Of a stretch of 64,000 nt of DNA, positions 53,572 to 62,579 are shown one piece after another. The translations under genes and the position numbers were made by a program. The notes below the pieces were generated by a model. The model saw only the letters and a program-made list of their open reading frames with translations. It did no database searches and was not told the DNA's origin. Origin of the DNA: Reyranella massiliensis 521 (GTDB lineage: Bacteria; Pseudomonadota; Alphaproteobacteria; Reyranellales; Reyranellaceae); assembly GCF_000312425.1 (NCBI RefSeq), contig NZ_HE997181.1, positions 778,002-842,001 on the forward strand, given 5' to 3'. Each line of letters opens with the position of its first letter. Position 1 is the first letter of the stretch.

Positions 53572-55770
53572 TTACGGAGAGGAGACGATCGAAACCTGCA
53601 CGTGGCCGTGCGAATGCAGCATCTCGAGCGAGACCTTCTCACCATGGCGCCGCACCTTGATGTCGACGCTCGACGGTCCGAGTTGCAGGTTGCGAAGCGT
53701 CACCTCGTCCAGGAACGCAGGCATTCGTGGATTGCGCAGGCAGATTTCGCCTCGCCGCAGATCGAATTCGAGTCCGAGTGAAGCCTGGATCAGCGAGAAC
53801 GGCGCAGCGCTCGCCCAGGCCTGCGGCGAGCAGGCGACAGGGTAAAGCGTCGGCCCCCGGTTGCGTTGTCGCTGGAATCCGCAGAAGAGCTCGGGCAGGC
53901 GTCGCAACTCCATATAGGATGCGGCATTGAACAGACCCTTGAAGACCTGCTCGACGGCAGTGCCGAAGCCATAGCGCCCCAGGCCTAGCGCGATGAGCGC
54001 GTTGTCGTGTGGCCAGATCGAACCATTGTGATACGACATGGGATTGTAGCGTGCTTCGCCCTTGGCCACCGTGCGGATACCCCATCCCGAGAAGAATTGT
54101 GGACTGAGCAGGCCAGCACTCACCGCGGCAGCCCGGTCCGCGCGGACAATGCCGGTGAACAACAGGTGCCCCGCATTTGACGTGCGAATGCGGCAGGGTT
54201 GCTTGGCGCCGTCGAGCGCCAGCGCATAGGTTCCCAGTTCGGGACACCAGAAGGCAGCTTCGAAACGTTCTGCAAGATTCTTGGCTTCAGTTTCGAGGCG
54301 GCGAGCTGTTTCGGTCTTGCGTATCCGCCGTGCGCAGCGGGCGATCGCGACTTTGGCGGCATAGACGTATCCCTGCACCTCCGCCAGGGCGATGTAGCCT
54401 TCGGCCAGACTCCCGTCTGCATGGAAGACCGCATCGAAGGAATCCTTCCATCCTTGATTGGCAAGGCCCAGTTCGCTGGCGCGGCGATACTCGACGAAGC
54501 CGTCCTGATCCGGGTCGCCGAGGCCATCGATCCAGCCGAGCGCGGCCTCGACCGCGGGCCACAGGGCGGCGACGGTGTCGAGGTCGCCTGTGCGCTCAGC
54601 GTACAGGCCAACCAGCAGCACGAACAGCGGCGTGGCATCGACGCTGCCATAGTAGAGTGCGAACGGCACTTCTCGCAGGGCCGCCATTTCGCCACTGCGC
54701 ATCTCGTGGAGAATCTTGCCGGGCTGCGCATCGGCGAACGGGTCCGTTTGATTCGCCTGATGGGCTGCAAGGCGGCGCAGGACTCCGCGTGCTACCTTCG
54801 GGTAGCACCAGAGCATCTGCAGCGCCGTGATGAGGCCGTCTCGTCCGAACGTCGTCGAATACCAGGGAGTGCCTGCGTAAGGGTAGCGACCCTCCGGTGT
54901 GTCCGTCATCAGCATCTGCAGGTCTGACGCGGACCGGCACAGGATCTCGTTGAAGATCTCGTTCGAGGTCTCGATCGCGGCGGCGTCGTGTGTCGCTCTG
55001 CGCAGTTCTCGATGTACTGCAAGCAATCCGGCGAAGAAGGGTGTGGCGCGTCGCTCCAGTGGCTTGTCGCACTCTATGGCAACGAAGAGGGGTTGCATGT
55101 CGCCCGCTTCGAGAACCATCCGGTAGGTCGCGGTATCGACGGCAAGCTCCGTCGGCGGCGGGTCGAACGTGAGCGTGGAACGGCGCGTCTTGCTGTCGAG
55201 CCCCTGATAGACAAGCAGGACACGATCCGGCCCGATCGTCTCCCGTTTGGCGGTGCCGCGACGTGCGCGCTGCAGACCCCTCACTTCGAACAGGTCGGCG
55301 AAGTCGCTGCCGAAGTGGATGGACAACGAAAGCTCTATCGGCTTGTCGCTGTGATTGCGCACAGCCAGCCGTTGATAGGCTGTCCCATGCCAGAGGAACA
55401 TCGTGCGGCCGATGTGCAGCAGATCCTTCTGAAGCACGATCTTGCCGTCGACGAAGAAGTCCGGATTGGTGAGGTCGACCGAGAGCAGCGTGTTGTCGTC
55501 GCGCTGGTTGGAGCCAAGCAGGAGGAGTTGCTGGTCGTTCACGCGCAATTCGAGGTGGGAAAGGAATCGGGTGTCCTTGTGGAACAGGCCATCCGAACCA
55601 CCCGTCGAAGCGCCGATATCACCGTAGCTGTCGACAATGGCGAATGTATCGCCGTACTTCAGAGCGCAGCGCGGTCGCGCCGCTGTTCCCGTTGCGGGAA
55701 TATAGAACGGCGTCTCGGCGTGAGTGTCGCCGTGGGGTGTCGCGGCATGCAAGGTCTGGTCGGCCGACAT
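53572..55770 (-). CDS. Amylo-alpha-1,6-glucosidase / glycogen debranching-type protein
   Basis: 732 residues. The N-terminal domain (GDE_N_bis) contains LKYGDTFAIVDSYGDIGASTGGSDGLFHKDTRFLSHLEL in residues 36-74. The C-terminal (alpha/alpha)6 barrel contains YAGTPWYSTTFGRDGLITALQMLW near residue 303, DGDPDQDGFVEYRRAS-like text and YNPMSYHNGSIWPHDNALIA near residue 594, where the catalytic acid pair lies. It should hydrolyse alpha-1,6 branches of storage glucans. It is a single gene; no glycogen genes are beside it. GGAGAT stands before the ATG. Confidence 0.88.
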   Translation of the reverse strand: MSADQTLHAATPHGDTHAETPFYIPATGTAARPRCALKYGDTFAIVDSYGDIGASTGGSDGLFHKDTRFLSHLELRVNDQQLLLLGSNQRDDNTLLSVDLTNPDFFVDGKIVLQKDLLHIGRTMFLWHGTAYQRLAVRNHSDKPIELSLSIHFGSDFADLFEVRGLQRARRGTAKRETIGPDRVLLVYQGLDSKTRRSTLTFDPPPTELAVDTATYRMVLEAGDMQPLFVAIECDKPLERRATPFFAGLLAVHRELRRATHDAAAIETSNEIFNEILCRSASDLQMLMTDTPEGRYPYAGTPWYSTTFGRDGLITALQMLWCYPKVARGVLRRLAAHQANQTDPFADAQPGKILHEMRSGEMAALREVPFALYYGSVDATPLFVLLVGLYAERTGDLDTVAALWPAVEAALGWIDGLGDPDQDGFVEYRRASELGLANQGWKDSFDAVFHADGSLAEGYIALAEVQGYVYAAKVAIARCARRIRKTETARRLETEAKNLAERFEAAFWCPELGTYALALDGAKQPCRIRTSNAGHLLFTGIVRADRAAAVSAGLLSPQFFSGWGIRTVAKGEARYNPMSYHNGSIWPHDNALIALGLGRYGFGTAVEQVFKGLFNAASYMELRRLPELFCGFQRQRNRGPTLYPVACSPQAWASAAPFSLIQASLGLEFDLRRGEICLRNPRMPAFLDEVTLRNLQLGPSSVDIKVRRHGEKVSLEMLHSHGHVQVSIVSSP

Positions 55771-56007
55771 GAAATCTCCGATCCGTTCATTGGCACCATG
55801 ATGAACTTATGATGCTCGGCGTGAGCTTCAACGATTCATTGCGGCATGGCCAAGGCGGTTGGGGTTTTCCTGTGCGTTTCCGACGAGGTTGCTTGTGCAA
55901 AGGTTGCGACGATTTCTGTGGAATCAGGACGCTTGTGAAGCGCCAGGTTTCTCGGAATTGCTGACCAATGGCGAGTCGGCTAGAGAAATTCGGAAGGGAT
56001 CCCTTTT

Positions 56008-56523
56008 ATGAGGTCCAGCATGGCCGGAGCGGCAACGACGGTAAAGGCACCGAAAGCATCGACAGCATTGGCATCGGGCGAATGTCTTTGCGGCAATGTG
56101 CACTTCGAGATCGATTTTCCCGCCCGGTGGGCATGGCACGATCACTCCAGCGCGACGCGGCGCGCACACGGTTCCGCTTATGCGACCTACGTTGGCACTT
56201 GGCGCAGTCGATTTCGGATAACCAGAGGTCAGGCAGACATCACGCGCTTTCGCGACGAGGCTACCGGAACGGCAAGGAGCTTCTGCGCCCGATGTGGGAC
56301 GCCGCTCTTTTACGAGCGCGCTCGGTCGGCACACATGGTCAACATACCGCGCGCGCTCTTCAAGAGCCGCACGGGCCGCGAGCCACGCTATCACGTCGCC
56401 ATCGATGAACTGCAGGACTGGACATATCTGGGCGAACCACTCGTGCCCCTGAAGGGTTTTCCCGGAATAGTGTGGGAACGCCCATCCCGAAAGAAGCAAC
56501 GCCGAGCGGTCAGCCCGGTCTGA
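56008..56523 (+). CDS. GFA-family protein with altered second zinc site
   Basis: 171 residues of the GFA (glutathione-dependent formaldehyde-activating) fold. The first zinc pair is C26-x-C28 in GECLCGNVHFE and the later pair C93-x-x-C96 in RSFCARCGTPLFYE. Where classical members carry the second site as CHCxxC, this protein has HDHSSATRR at 44-52, so histidines replace the cysteines and catalysis on glutathione adducts is doubtful. GGAAGG precedes the ATG at 56008; an ATG at 56020 is a second option. It stands alone between the debranching enzyme and the copper genes. Confidence 0.78.
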   Translation: MRSSMAGAATTVKAPKASTALASGECLCGNVHFEIDFPARWAWHDHSSATRRAHGSAYATYVGTWRSRFRITRGQADITRFRDEATGTARSFCARCGTPLFYERARSAHMVNIPRALFKSRTGREPRYHVAIDELQDWTYLGEPLVPLKGFPGIVWERPSRKKQRRAVSPV

Positions 56524-56559
56524 CCGTCGGCGGCAGCGCTTGATCGGCAAATCCCGGGA

Positions 56560-56763
56560 TCAGGCGGCGAGAGCCTGCCCTTCATATCCGGCAGATCGGA
56601 GGGCGCCGGAGATCAGGCGTTCTTCTGCAGTGCTTTGGATCGTTACCTCCTTGTGACCGAGGTCCACGGAAACCGCGGCCTGCGGGTCGACGTCCTTTAT
56701 CGCCCTTTCGATAGATGCGGCGCAGTGTCCGCAGGACATCTTAGCGATCTTGAAACGAAGCAT
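56560..56763 (-). CDS. copZ: CopZ-like copper chaperone (HMA domain)
   Basis: 67 residues, one heavy-metal-associated domain. The Cu(I) motif is MSCGHC with Cys11 and Cys14. Residues [26 protein letters not shown] follow the betaalphabetabetaalphabeta plan. It would carry Cu(I) to the ATPase encoded across the spacer. It is driven by a CueR-type promoter on the minus strand whose -35 is shared in design with that of copA. A good GGAGG ribosome-binding site precedes the ATG. Confidence 0.93.
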   Translation of the reverse strand: MLRFKIAKMSCGHCAASIERAIKDVDPQAAVSVDLGHKEVTIQSTAEERLISGALRSAGYEGQALAA

Positions 56764-56791
56764 TCCAACCTCCTCGTGAAACGACGAGCGG

Positions 56792-56822
56792 AACGTGGTT
56801 GTTCCAACGATGGGAAGGTCAA
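56792..56822 (-). promoter_or_regulatory. CueR-type promoter of copZ
   Basis: On the minus strand TTGACC (56822-56817) with 19-base spacer and CACGTT (56797-56792). The overlapping dyad is CTTCC-CATCGTT-GGAA. The long spacer with a 7-base-centred CTTCC/GGAAG dyad is the hallmark of MerR-family copper promoters. Confidence 0.8.
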
Positions 56823-56862
56823 GGGCGCGACAGGATGGAGCACAAGTTTTCCTGTCATTCCC

Positions 56863-56893
56863 TTGACCTTCCCATTATTGGAAGCCCCACCTT
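56863..56893 (+). promoter_or_regulatory. CueR-type promoter of copA
   Basis: TTGACC (56863-56868), 19-base spacer, CACCTT (56888-56893). The dyad CTTCC (56868-56872), 7 bases, GGAAG (56880-56884) is perfect. Transcription would begin near 56900, about 25 bases before the GTG start. Confidence 0.85.
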
Positions 56894-56924
56894 GCAGGCG
56901 GTGACAAGGCAAGGAGTAGGCTCT

Positions 56925-59438
56925 GTGGCTTCCGTGAGTACGCCGGTTGGTATCCGGATCGAGGGAATGACCTGCGCGTCCTGCGTGGGCCGTGTCGAGA
57001 AGGCGCTTCGCGCCGTCGAAGGCGTCGCTTCCGCGTCGGTCAACCTGGCGACGGAGCGCGCCGACGTGACTTTTGCGGACGTATCGGCCGCCGGCGCTGT
57101 GGTCAACGCGCTGAAGGCCGCCGGGTATGAGGCCGCAATGCGAAGGATGGAGCTCGCCATCGAGGGCATGACCTGCGCCTCCTGCGTCGGCCGCATCGAG
57201 GCCGCCCTGAAATCTGTCCCCGGGGTTGTCGACGCCACCGTCAATCTCGCGACGAAAAAGGCCTCCGTGCACTATTTCACCGGATCGGCACAGCCATCGG
57301 ACTTCGAGGCGGCGGTGCGCCGGGCAGGCTATCAGGCTCGGCCTCTTGAAGAGGCAGGGGCGGCGGACCACGAGGCCGAAGCCCGCGAACAGGAGATGGG
57401 CAAGCTCCGGCGCTCGCTGATACTGGCGGCCGTGCTGACGCTGCCGGTCTTTGTGATCGAGATGGGATCGCACCTCGTGCCGGCACTTCACCATTTCGTG
57501 GCCGGCACGATCGGGCTGCAGACGAGCTGGTACCTTCAGTTCGTGTTGGCGAGCCTGGTCCTGTTCGGGCCGGGCCTGCGCTTCTTCAAGAAGGGGATTC
57601 CGGCCCTCCTGCGCGCAACGCCGGACATGAACTCGCTGGTGGCGATCGGCACGGCGGCAGCCTGGGGCTATTCGGTCGTTGCGACCTTTGCCGCCGATCT
57701 GCTGCCGGCCGGGACGGCGAACGTCTACTACGAAGCCGCCGCGGTGATCGTCACCCTGATCCTGCTCGGCCGCTTCCTCGAAGCGCAGGCCAAGGGTCGC
57801 ACCAGTGAGGCGATCAAGCGGTTGATGGGCCTGCAGGCCAAGACGGCCCGCATCCTGCGCGACGGCCAGCCGGTCGAGATTCCCCTCGATCAGGTCCAGA
57901 GCGGCGACCTTGTTCTGGTAAGGCCCGGCGACAAGGTTCCGGTCGACGGCGAGGTAACGGAAGGCTCGTCCTTCGTGGACGAATCGATGATCACCGGCGA
58001 GCCGGTGCCTGTCGCCAAGAGCATGGGCGCCGAGGTGGTGGGCGGGACGATCAACAAGAGCGGCTCCTTCACCTTCCGGGCCACCAAGGTTGGCGCCGAT
58101 ACCGTGTTGGCTCAGATCATCCGTCTCGTCGAACAGGCGCAGGGCTCGAAGCTGCCGATCCAGGCCCTGGTCGACAAGGTGACGGCCTGGTTCGTGCCGG
58201 CTGTCATGGCGGCCGCGGCGGCGACGTTCCTTGTCTGGCTTCTGTTCGGACCCGAACCGGCAATGACTTTCGCTTTGGTCAATGCCGTCGCGGTGCTGAT
58301 CATCGCCTGCCCTTGCGCCATGGGGCTGGCGACGCCGACATCGATCATGGTCGGTACGGGCCGGGCAGCCGAGATGGGGGTCCTCTTCCGCAAGGGCGAG
58401 GCGCTCCAGACGCTGCGCGCCGCCCGGGTGATCGCCCTCGACAAGACCGGCACCTTGACGAGAGGCCGGCCCGAACTGACCGATCTGGCGGTGACGGACG
58501 GCTTCGACCGAAACGAGGTGCTGGCGCTCGTCGCGGCGGTGGAGCAGCGGTCCGAGCATCCGATCGCCGCCGCGATTGTCGAGGCCGCCAAGCAGGCTGG
58601 TCTCGTCCTTGGCGACGTTACGGCGTTCCAGGCGACGCCCGGCTACGGCGTCCAGGCAGAGGTCGGGGGCCACAGGGTCGAGATCGGTGCCGATCGCCTC
58701 ATGGCGAAGGTCGGTCTCGACGTATCGGCCTTTGCGGCCGAGGCGGCGCGCCTGGGCGACGAGGGCAAGAGCCCGCTCTATGCCGCGATCGACGGCCGGT
58801 TGGCGGCGATCGTCGCCGTCGCCGATCCGGTGAAGGAGTCTACCCCGGAAGCGATCGAGGAGCTGCAGAGGCTGGGCCTCGAGGTCGTGATGATCACCGG
58901 CGACAACCGGCGTACGGCGCAGGCCATCGGCCGGCAGCTCGGCATAGACAAGGTCGTGGCCGAGGTGCTGCCGGAAGGCAAGGTCGACGCGATCAAGCAG
59001 TTGAAGCAAGGCGGTCGTGCGATTGCCTTCGTCGGCGACGGCATCAACGATGCGCCGGCTTTGGCCGAGGCCGATGTTGGCCTGGCCATCGGCACGGGAA
59101 CCGACGTCGCAATCGAAAGCGCCGATGTGGTGCTGATGTCAGGCGATCTGCGCGGCGTGGCGAATGCCATCGCCCTCAGCCAGGCGACGATGCGGAACAT
59201 CCAGCAGAACCTGTTCTGGGCGTTTGCCTATAATGCGAGCCTCGTCCCTGTTGCCGCCGGCGTGCTCTATCCGGTTCAAGGCATTCTGCTGTCGCCGATC
59301 CTGGCGGCGGGGGCGATGGCCTTGTCGAGTGTCTTCGTCCTGGGCAATGCGTTGCGCCTGCGGACTTTCCAGGCGCCGGCCGGGCGTTCCGACGGGCTCA
59401 CCCGCGACCGTCCGGCCGAGCCCGTGGCAGCAGAATGA
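56925..59438 (+). CDS. copA: Copper-exporting P1B-type ATPase
   Basis: 837 residues from GTG 56925, which AAGGAG at 56911-56916 precedes at good spacing; upstream in-frame starts lie in the promoter. Two HMA domains carry MTCASC at residues 15-20 and 82-87. Then come the membrane spans, the TGEP phosphatase motif ([10 protein letters not shown]), the transmembrane CPC ([13 protein letters not shown]), DKTGTLTRG with the phosphorylated Asp, the SEHPIA HP motif and [11 protein letters not shown]. It pumps Cu(I) out of the cytoplasm. It is induced by the CueR promoter directly upstream and followed by cueR. Confidence 0.97.
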   Translation: MASVSTPVGIRIEGMTCASCVGRVEKALRAVEGVASASVNLATERADVTFADVSAAGAVVNALKAAGYEAAMRRMELAIEGMTCASCVGRIEAALKSVPGVVDATVNLATKKASVHYFTGSAQPSDFEAAVRRAGYQARPLEEAGAADHEAEAREQEMGKLRRSLILAAVLTLPVFVIEMGSHLVPALHHFVAGTIGLQTSWYLQFVLASLVLFGPGLRFFKKGIPALLRATPDMNSLVAIGTAAAWGYSVVATFAADLLPAGTANVYYEAAAVIVTLILLGRFLEAQAKGRTSEAIKRLMGLQAKTARILRDGQPVEIPLDQVQSGDLVLVRPGDKVPVDGEVTEGSSFVDESMITGEPVPVAKSMGAEVVGGTINKSGSFTFRATKVGADTVLAQIIRLVEQAQGSKLPIQALVDKVTAWFVPAVMAAAAATFLVWLLFGPEPAMTFALVNAVAVLIIACPCAMGLATPTSIMVGTGRAAEMGVLFRKGEALQTLRAARVIALDKTGTLTRGRPELTDLAVTDGFDRNEVLALVAAVEQRSEHPIAAAIVEAAKQAGLVLGDVTAFQATPGYGVQAEVGGHRVEIGADRLMAKVGLDVSAFAAEAARLGDEGKSPLYAAIDGRLAAIVAVADPVKESTPEAIEELQRLGLEVVMITGDNRRTAQAIGRQLGIDKVVAEVLPEGKVDAIKQLKQGGRAIAFVGDGINDAPALAEADVGLAIGTGTDVAIESADVVLMSGDLRGVANAIALSQATMRNIQQNLFWAFAYNASLVPVAAGVLYPVQGILLSPILAAGAMALSSVFVLGNALRLRTFQAPAGRSDGLTRDRPAEPVAAE

Positions 59439-59460
59439 GCCGGAAGGAGAGGAGGCGGTT

Positions 59461-59952
59461 ATGAATATCGGCAGAGCATCGGCTGAGTCCGGCATCTCAG
59501 CCAAGATGATCAGGTACTACGAATCGATCGGCCTCATCCCAGCGGCATCCCGGTCGGAGGGCGGCTATCGGGAATATTCGGACAACGACGTCCATACGCT
59601 CCGCTTCATCCGGCGCGCGCGCGATCTCGGCTTCACCGTTGAGCAGATGGTCGAGCTGCTGGCGCTGTGGCGCGACCGCAAGCGGGCCAGTGCCGACGTG
59701 AAACGCATTGCGCTGAAACACGTCGAGGAGCTGGAGCGTAAAGCCCGCGAGCTCCGCGAGATGAGCGGTACGCTCAAGCATCTGGCGGAGCATTGCAAAG
59801 GCAACGACCGGCCGGATTGCCCGATCATCGCCGAGCTGGCGGAAGAGGCCGGCCAGCCGGCGCGGCCATCGTCGGGCCGACGGCGCTTCGGGCCGATGGC
59901 CGCGGGGCTGACGACGGGTCGCTCCACCAGCGGACGGCCTGCGAGAAGCTGA
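59461..59952 (+). CDS. cueR: CueR, copper-responsive MerR-family regulator
   Basis: 163 residues. The winged helix-turn-helix NIGRASAESGISAKMIRYYESIGLIPAA begins the protein, and the copper loop carries Cys112 and Cys120 in HCKGNDRPDCPII, the same positions as in E. coli CueR. The dimerisation helix lies between. A basic, Gly/Arg-rich tail of about 25 residues after EEAGQPARP is unusual. GGAGAGGAGG precedes the ATG. The two promoters between copZ and copA are its obvious targets. Confidence 0.95.
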   Translation: MNIGRASAESGISAKMIRYYESIGLIPAASRSEGGYREYSDNDVHTLRFIRRARDLGFTVEQMVELLALWRDRKRASADVKRIALKHVEELERKARELREMSGTLKHLAEHCKGNDRPDCPIIAELAEEAGQPARPSSGRRRFGPMAAGLTTGRSTSGRPARS

Positions 59953-60085
59953 CTTTTCGCTTCGCTCGGTTTCACGACGAAAGGATATGGTTCGGCGATC
60001 TTTATGAGATCCCTATTTTCGTCGACATGCGTCCATCTGGATTACCTATGCCCGACAGCCATATGGAGGTCGAGGAAGGTGATCC

Positions 60086-60280
60086 ATGAACGCCATGCAT
60101 TTCGTCGATTCTCGCGATCGGCTGTCGAAGGGCGATACGGCGCTCGCCCGGTTCTGGCGGGCGGTGTTGCGTCTTCTAGGCGCGCTGGACAAGCGAATAA
60201 CGGCGAATCTCGATTGCCGGGCACGCTTGATGCTCCACGGAGATGGCGGCCCGCCAGACGCCAGGCGACACAAGGAATAG
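60086..60280 (+). CDS. Small basic protein of unknown function
   Basis: 64 residues, not recognised. It begins MNAMHFVDSRDRLSKGD and has a central amphipathic stretch (LARFWRAVLRLLGALDKRI); many Arg and Lys, one Cys. GAGGAAGG lies at 60072-60079, six bases before the ATG, which supports a real gene. A 20-codon open reading frame ends in the ATGA overlap with its start, so it may be coupled to a leader peptide. It follows cueR by 133 bases and precedes a terminator, so it probably belongs to the copper transcript. Confidence 0.5.
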   Translation: MNAMHFVDSRDRLSKGDTALARFWRAVLRLLGALDKRITANLDCRARLMLHGDGGPPDARRHKE

Positions 60281-60299
60281 CCGAACACCGAAACGAAGA

Positions 60300-60322
60300 C
60301 GGGGCCCCAAGGGCCCCGTTTT
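60300..60322 (+). terminator. Rho-independent terminator after the small gene (convergent)
   Basis: CGGGGCCC (60300-60307), CAA loop, GGGCCCCG (60311-60318) then TTTT (60319-60322). On the minus strand it would also lie 25 bases beyond the stop of the small membrane-protein gene. Confidence 0.85.
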
Positions 60323-60343
60323 CGGTTTCTGCAAGCAACTGGC

Positions 60344-60502
60344 TCAGGGAAAGATCAGCCTGTAGACGAGGCCAAGAGGGAACAGGGCGGCAGGCGTCGC
60401 GCAGAGTATGTACAGCAGATACTGGCTCGCTTTGCCGAACAGGTGCGGCGCTCCTGTCGACGGAGGTTCCTCTTCGACTCGGTGAATAATCCGGTTGAAC
60501 AT
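60344..60502 (-). CDS. Small single-span membrane protein of unknown function
   Basis: 52 residues. After a polar start (MFNRIIHRVEEEPPSTG) a hydrophobic span runs from about YLLYILCATPAALFPLGLVY to the end (RLIFP). AAGGAGAAG lies 5 bases before the ATG at 60502, a near-ideal ribosome-binding site, and a terminator follows on the other strand. I do not recognise the family. It is convergent with the cueR-linked small gene and lies 125 bases downstream of the start of the cyclase gene's 3' end. Confidence 0.65.
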   Translation of the reverse strand: MFNRIIHRVEEEPPSTGAPHLFGKASQYLLYILCATPAALFPLGLVYRLIFP

Positions 60503-60626
60503 GACGCTTCTCCTTCAGAATCGGCCCCGTCATTTGGCTGCACGGCCATAGGAATGCGAGACGAGCCGATCCTGTCGTCTATAGAAGCTGCATAGGGATT
60601 TCGCCGGTCGCGCTATCGACAGTGGC

Positions 60627-61421
60627 CTACCGATCGACTCGGTAGAGGCGCCACCGCTTCGGCACGCCCTTGAGTTGGTGAACGCCGCGATCCTTGAAGG
60701 GGATTTCGGACGATGCCATCAGATCCCTGACCGAGCTCGAGACCAGGATTTCGCCGGCTCGCGCTTTTGCGGCGACGCGCGCACCGATATGGAAGGCGAG
60801 ACCGGCGACGTCGGGCCCGCTCACCTTGTATTCACCCGCGTGCAGCCCCACCCGGATTTCCAGCCCCAAGGTGCGCACGGCGTTGCGGATTGCGGCCGCG
60901 CAGTCAATCGCCGATGCCGGCGCGGTGAATGTCGCGAGCAATCCGTCGCCTGTCGTCACGACTTCCTTGCCGCGCAATGTCTTCAGTTCCTTGCGGACGG
61001 TCGCGTAGTAGTGATTGATGACCTGCGTCCACCGCGCGTCACCGAGCCGCGCAGCTTTTTCCGTGGATCGGACGATGTCGACGAACAGGATCGTGGCGAG
61101 CACCTGTTCGAATTCGGCGCCACGATTGGCGGAGCGGCCTTTGAGGGCGATGTTCCCTGTCAGCGGTTCGTAGCGATGGTTGCGCCGCCGGGCGATCGCA
61201 TTCCTCACATAGGCTTCGGCGCGCTGCACTGTGCCGCAACGCACCGTCTTCTCGCGCGGCGGCATCGTCCAGTAGACCTTGCGTCCCTCTCCGACGCCAT
61301 GGACCTCGACCGCTCCCCATTTCAGGAAGACCGCCGAGCCGACCCGGCGAATCCCCCATGCCTTTGACGTGTAACCCGACACGTTCGTTTGGTGGATGCC
61401 GATGCGAAGGAACTTGGGCAT
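60627..61421 (-). CDS. Class III nucleotide cyclase with WGR-like N-terminal domain
   Basis: 264 residues. Residues about 15-85 (SKAWGIRRVGSAVFLKWGAVEV ... AEAYVRNAIARRRNHRYEPL) have the WGR-domain pattern of nucleic-acid-related proteins: a strand pair, W-G, then a helix of A-x-x-x-V. The cyclase domain follows: metal aspartates in FVDIVRSTEKA and VVTTGDGLLATF, and GLAFHIGARVAAKARAGEILVSS in place of the usual VNLAARL. It should be a soluble adenylate or guanylate cyclase. The fusion is unusual, and the domain call is by pattern. Alone on its strand. Confidence 0.7.
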   Translation of the reverse strand: MPKFLRIGIHQTNVSGYTSKAWGIRRVGSAVFLKWGAVEVHGVGEGRKVYWTMPPREKTVRCGTVQRAEAYVRNAIARRRNHRYEPLTGNIALKGRSANRGAEFEQVLATILFVDIVRSTEKAARLGDARWTQVINHYYATVRKELKTLRGKEVVTTGDGLLATFTAPASAIDCAAAIRNAVRTLGLEIRVGLHAGEYKVSGPDVAGLAFHIGARVAAKARAGEILVSSSVRDLMASSEIPFKDRGVHQLKGVPKRWRLYRVDR

Positions 61422-61584
61422 AAGCGTGCGGCGTGGTTATTCCGTATGGCGCATCGAAGAGGAATGTGATCGTGCATCCCCGCTTTGGCAACGATCTTTC
61501 TTGCGGGACTCCTGACACTGACGGTGCCCCTTGCCGCATCGTTGTTGGCGATGCAAGATTCTCGTCGCACGACCTTCCGCTTCG

Positions 61585-61599
61585 GTGATCGCCGATCAC
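61585..61599. promoter_or_regulatory. Perfect 15-bp palindrome upstream of the HNH nuclease gene
   Basis: GTGATCG-C-CGATCAC, 26 bases before the start of the nuclease gene. It is a strong candidate operator for a dimeric regulator, which is not encoded next to it. Confidence 0.45.
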
Positions 61600-61625
61600 G
61601 CGGCAATCCAGGACCAGCATTGGAC

Positions 61626-62525
61626 ATGGGCTTCGGCGTCTTTATCCATCGTTCGGATTCGATCTACGACGACAGCCCTGCTGAGCGATACCAGTTTCCA
61701 CCCCAGTATTTGGCACGCGTCGAACGATGTGTCGGTGATTGGATCGTCTACTATGAGCCACGCAAGGTCGACGACACGCGGGGCTACTTTGCCATAGCGA
61801 GGGTTGAGCAGGTGATTCCGGACCCGAAGTCCGCCGGTATGTACCTCGCTCTCATCGAGCCGGGCAGCTATCTCGACTTTGCCAATCCAGTGCCATTCAG
61901 TGGCGAGGATGGTGTCGTTGAGCGAGGGTTGCTCAATAGCGAGGGCCGAATCTCCGGACGCGCGCAATCGGCTGTTCGCCCTCTCTTGGCGAGTGACTTC
62001 GATCGGATCGTTGGAATGGGTCTACATGAAGATACACCCATGCTGCCGCGGATTGGAGATGCCTATCCGCTGCCTGGCTTGCGCGAGGAGCAAGTCCCCT
62101 TTGTCTTTGAGCAGATTCGGGAACGCATCAGCTATGTATCATCTCGCGCCGTACGGGACCGGATCTTCCGCCGAACGGTCCTGCGGGCCTATGGAGAGCG
62201 ATGCGCGATAACCGGGCTCCGGCTGATAAACGGTGGCGGTCGCGCCGAAGTCGATGCGGCGCATATCCGACCTGTCGAGAAGAATGGGCCTGATATCGTG
62301 AGCAATGGTCTTGCGCTTTCCGGTACGGCACACTGGATGTTCGATAGGGGGTTAATCTCGCTCTCCGACGATCTCGAAGTTCTCGTCTCGAGGCGTGTTA
62401 ACGATCAAGAGAGCGTACGGGCCCTGATCAACAAGAACGGCTACGCCCGAGCACCCCATAGGCCCCTCGAACGACCTCACCCCCATTTTCTTCAATGGCA
62501 TAGAGAGCATTCCTTCAAGCAGTAA
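61626..62525 (+). CDS. HNH endonuclease
   Basis: 299 residues from ATG 61626 (MGFGVFIHRSDSIYDD), the natural family start; an upstream reading to 61485 adds an unrelated hydrophobic stretch. The N-terminal domain (about residues 1-140: DSPAERYQFPPQYL, DWIVYYEPRKVDDTRGYFA, LIEPGSYLDFANPVPF) has an EVE/PUA-like or ASCH-like feel and recurs in this nuclease family. The nuclease core is CAITGLRLINGGGRAEVDAAHIRPVEKNGPDIVSNGLALSGTAHWMFDRGLISL (His-Asn-His order) near residues 205-265. These resemble lone restriction-type nucleases. No methylase is beside it. Confidence 0.8.
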   Translation: MGFGVFIHRSDSIYDDSPAERYQFPPQYLARVERCVGDWIVYYEPRKVDDTRGYFAIARVEQVIPDPKSAGMYLALIEPGSYLDFANPVPFSGEDGVVERGLLNSEGRISGRAQSAVRPLLASDFDRIVGMGLHEDTPMLPRIGDAYPLPGLREEQVPFVFEQIRERISYVSSRAVRDRIFRRTVLRAYGERCAITGLRLINGGGRAEVDAAHIRPVEKNGPDIVSNGLALSGTAHWMFDRGLISLSDDLEVLVSRRVNDQESVRALINKNGYARAPHRPLERPHPHFLQWHREHSFKQ

Positions 62526-62579
62526 CGGACGTTCGGCTGCTGCGAATACCATGGGCCAGTCTGACGGCGCTCGCCCGCA

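Noticed and set aside
56697..59009. 770-codon minus-strand open frame opposite copA
   Set aside because: Arg/Asp/His-rich mirror of copA with no motifs; copA is strongly supported by start, promoter and motifs.
60027..60089. 20-codon frame ending at the ATGA before the small basic gene as an independent gene
   Set aside because: Too short, no clear ribosome-binding site; kept only as a possible leader peptide in the neighbouring entry.
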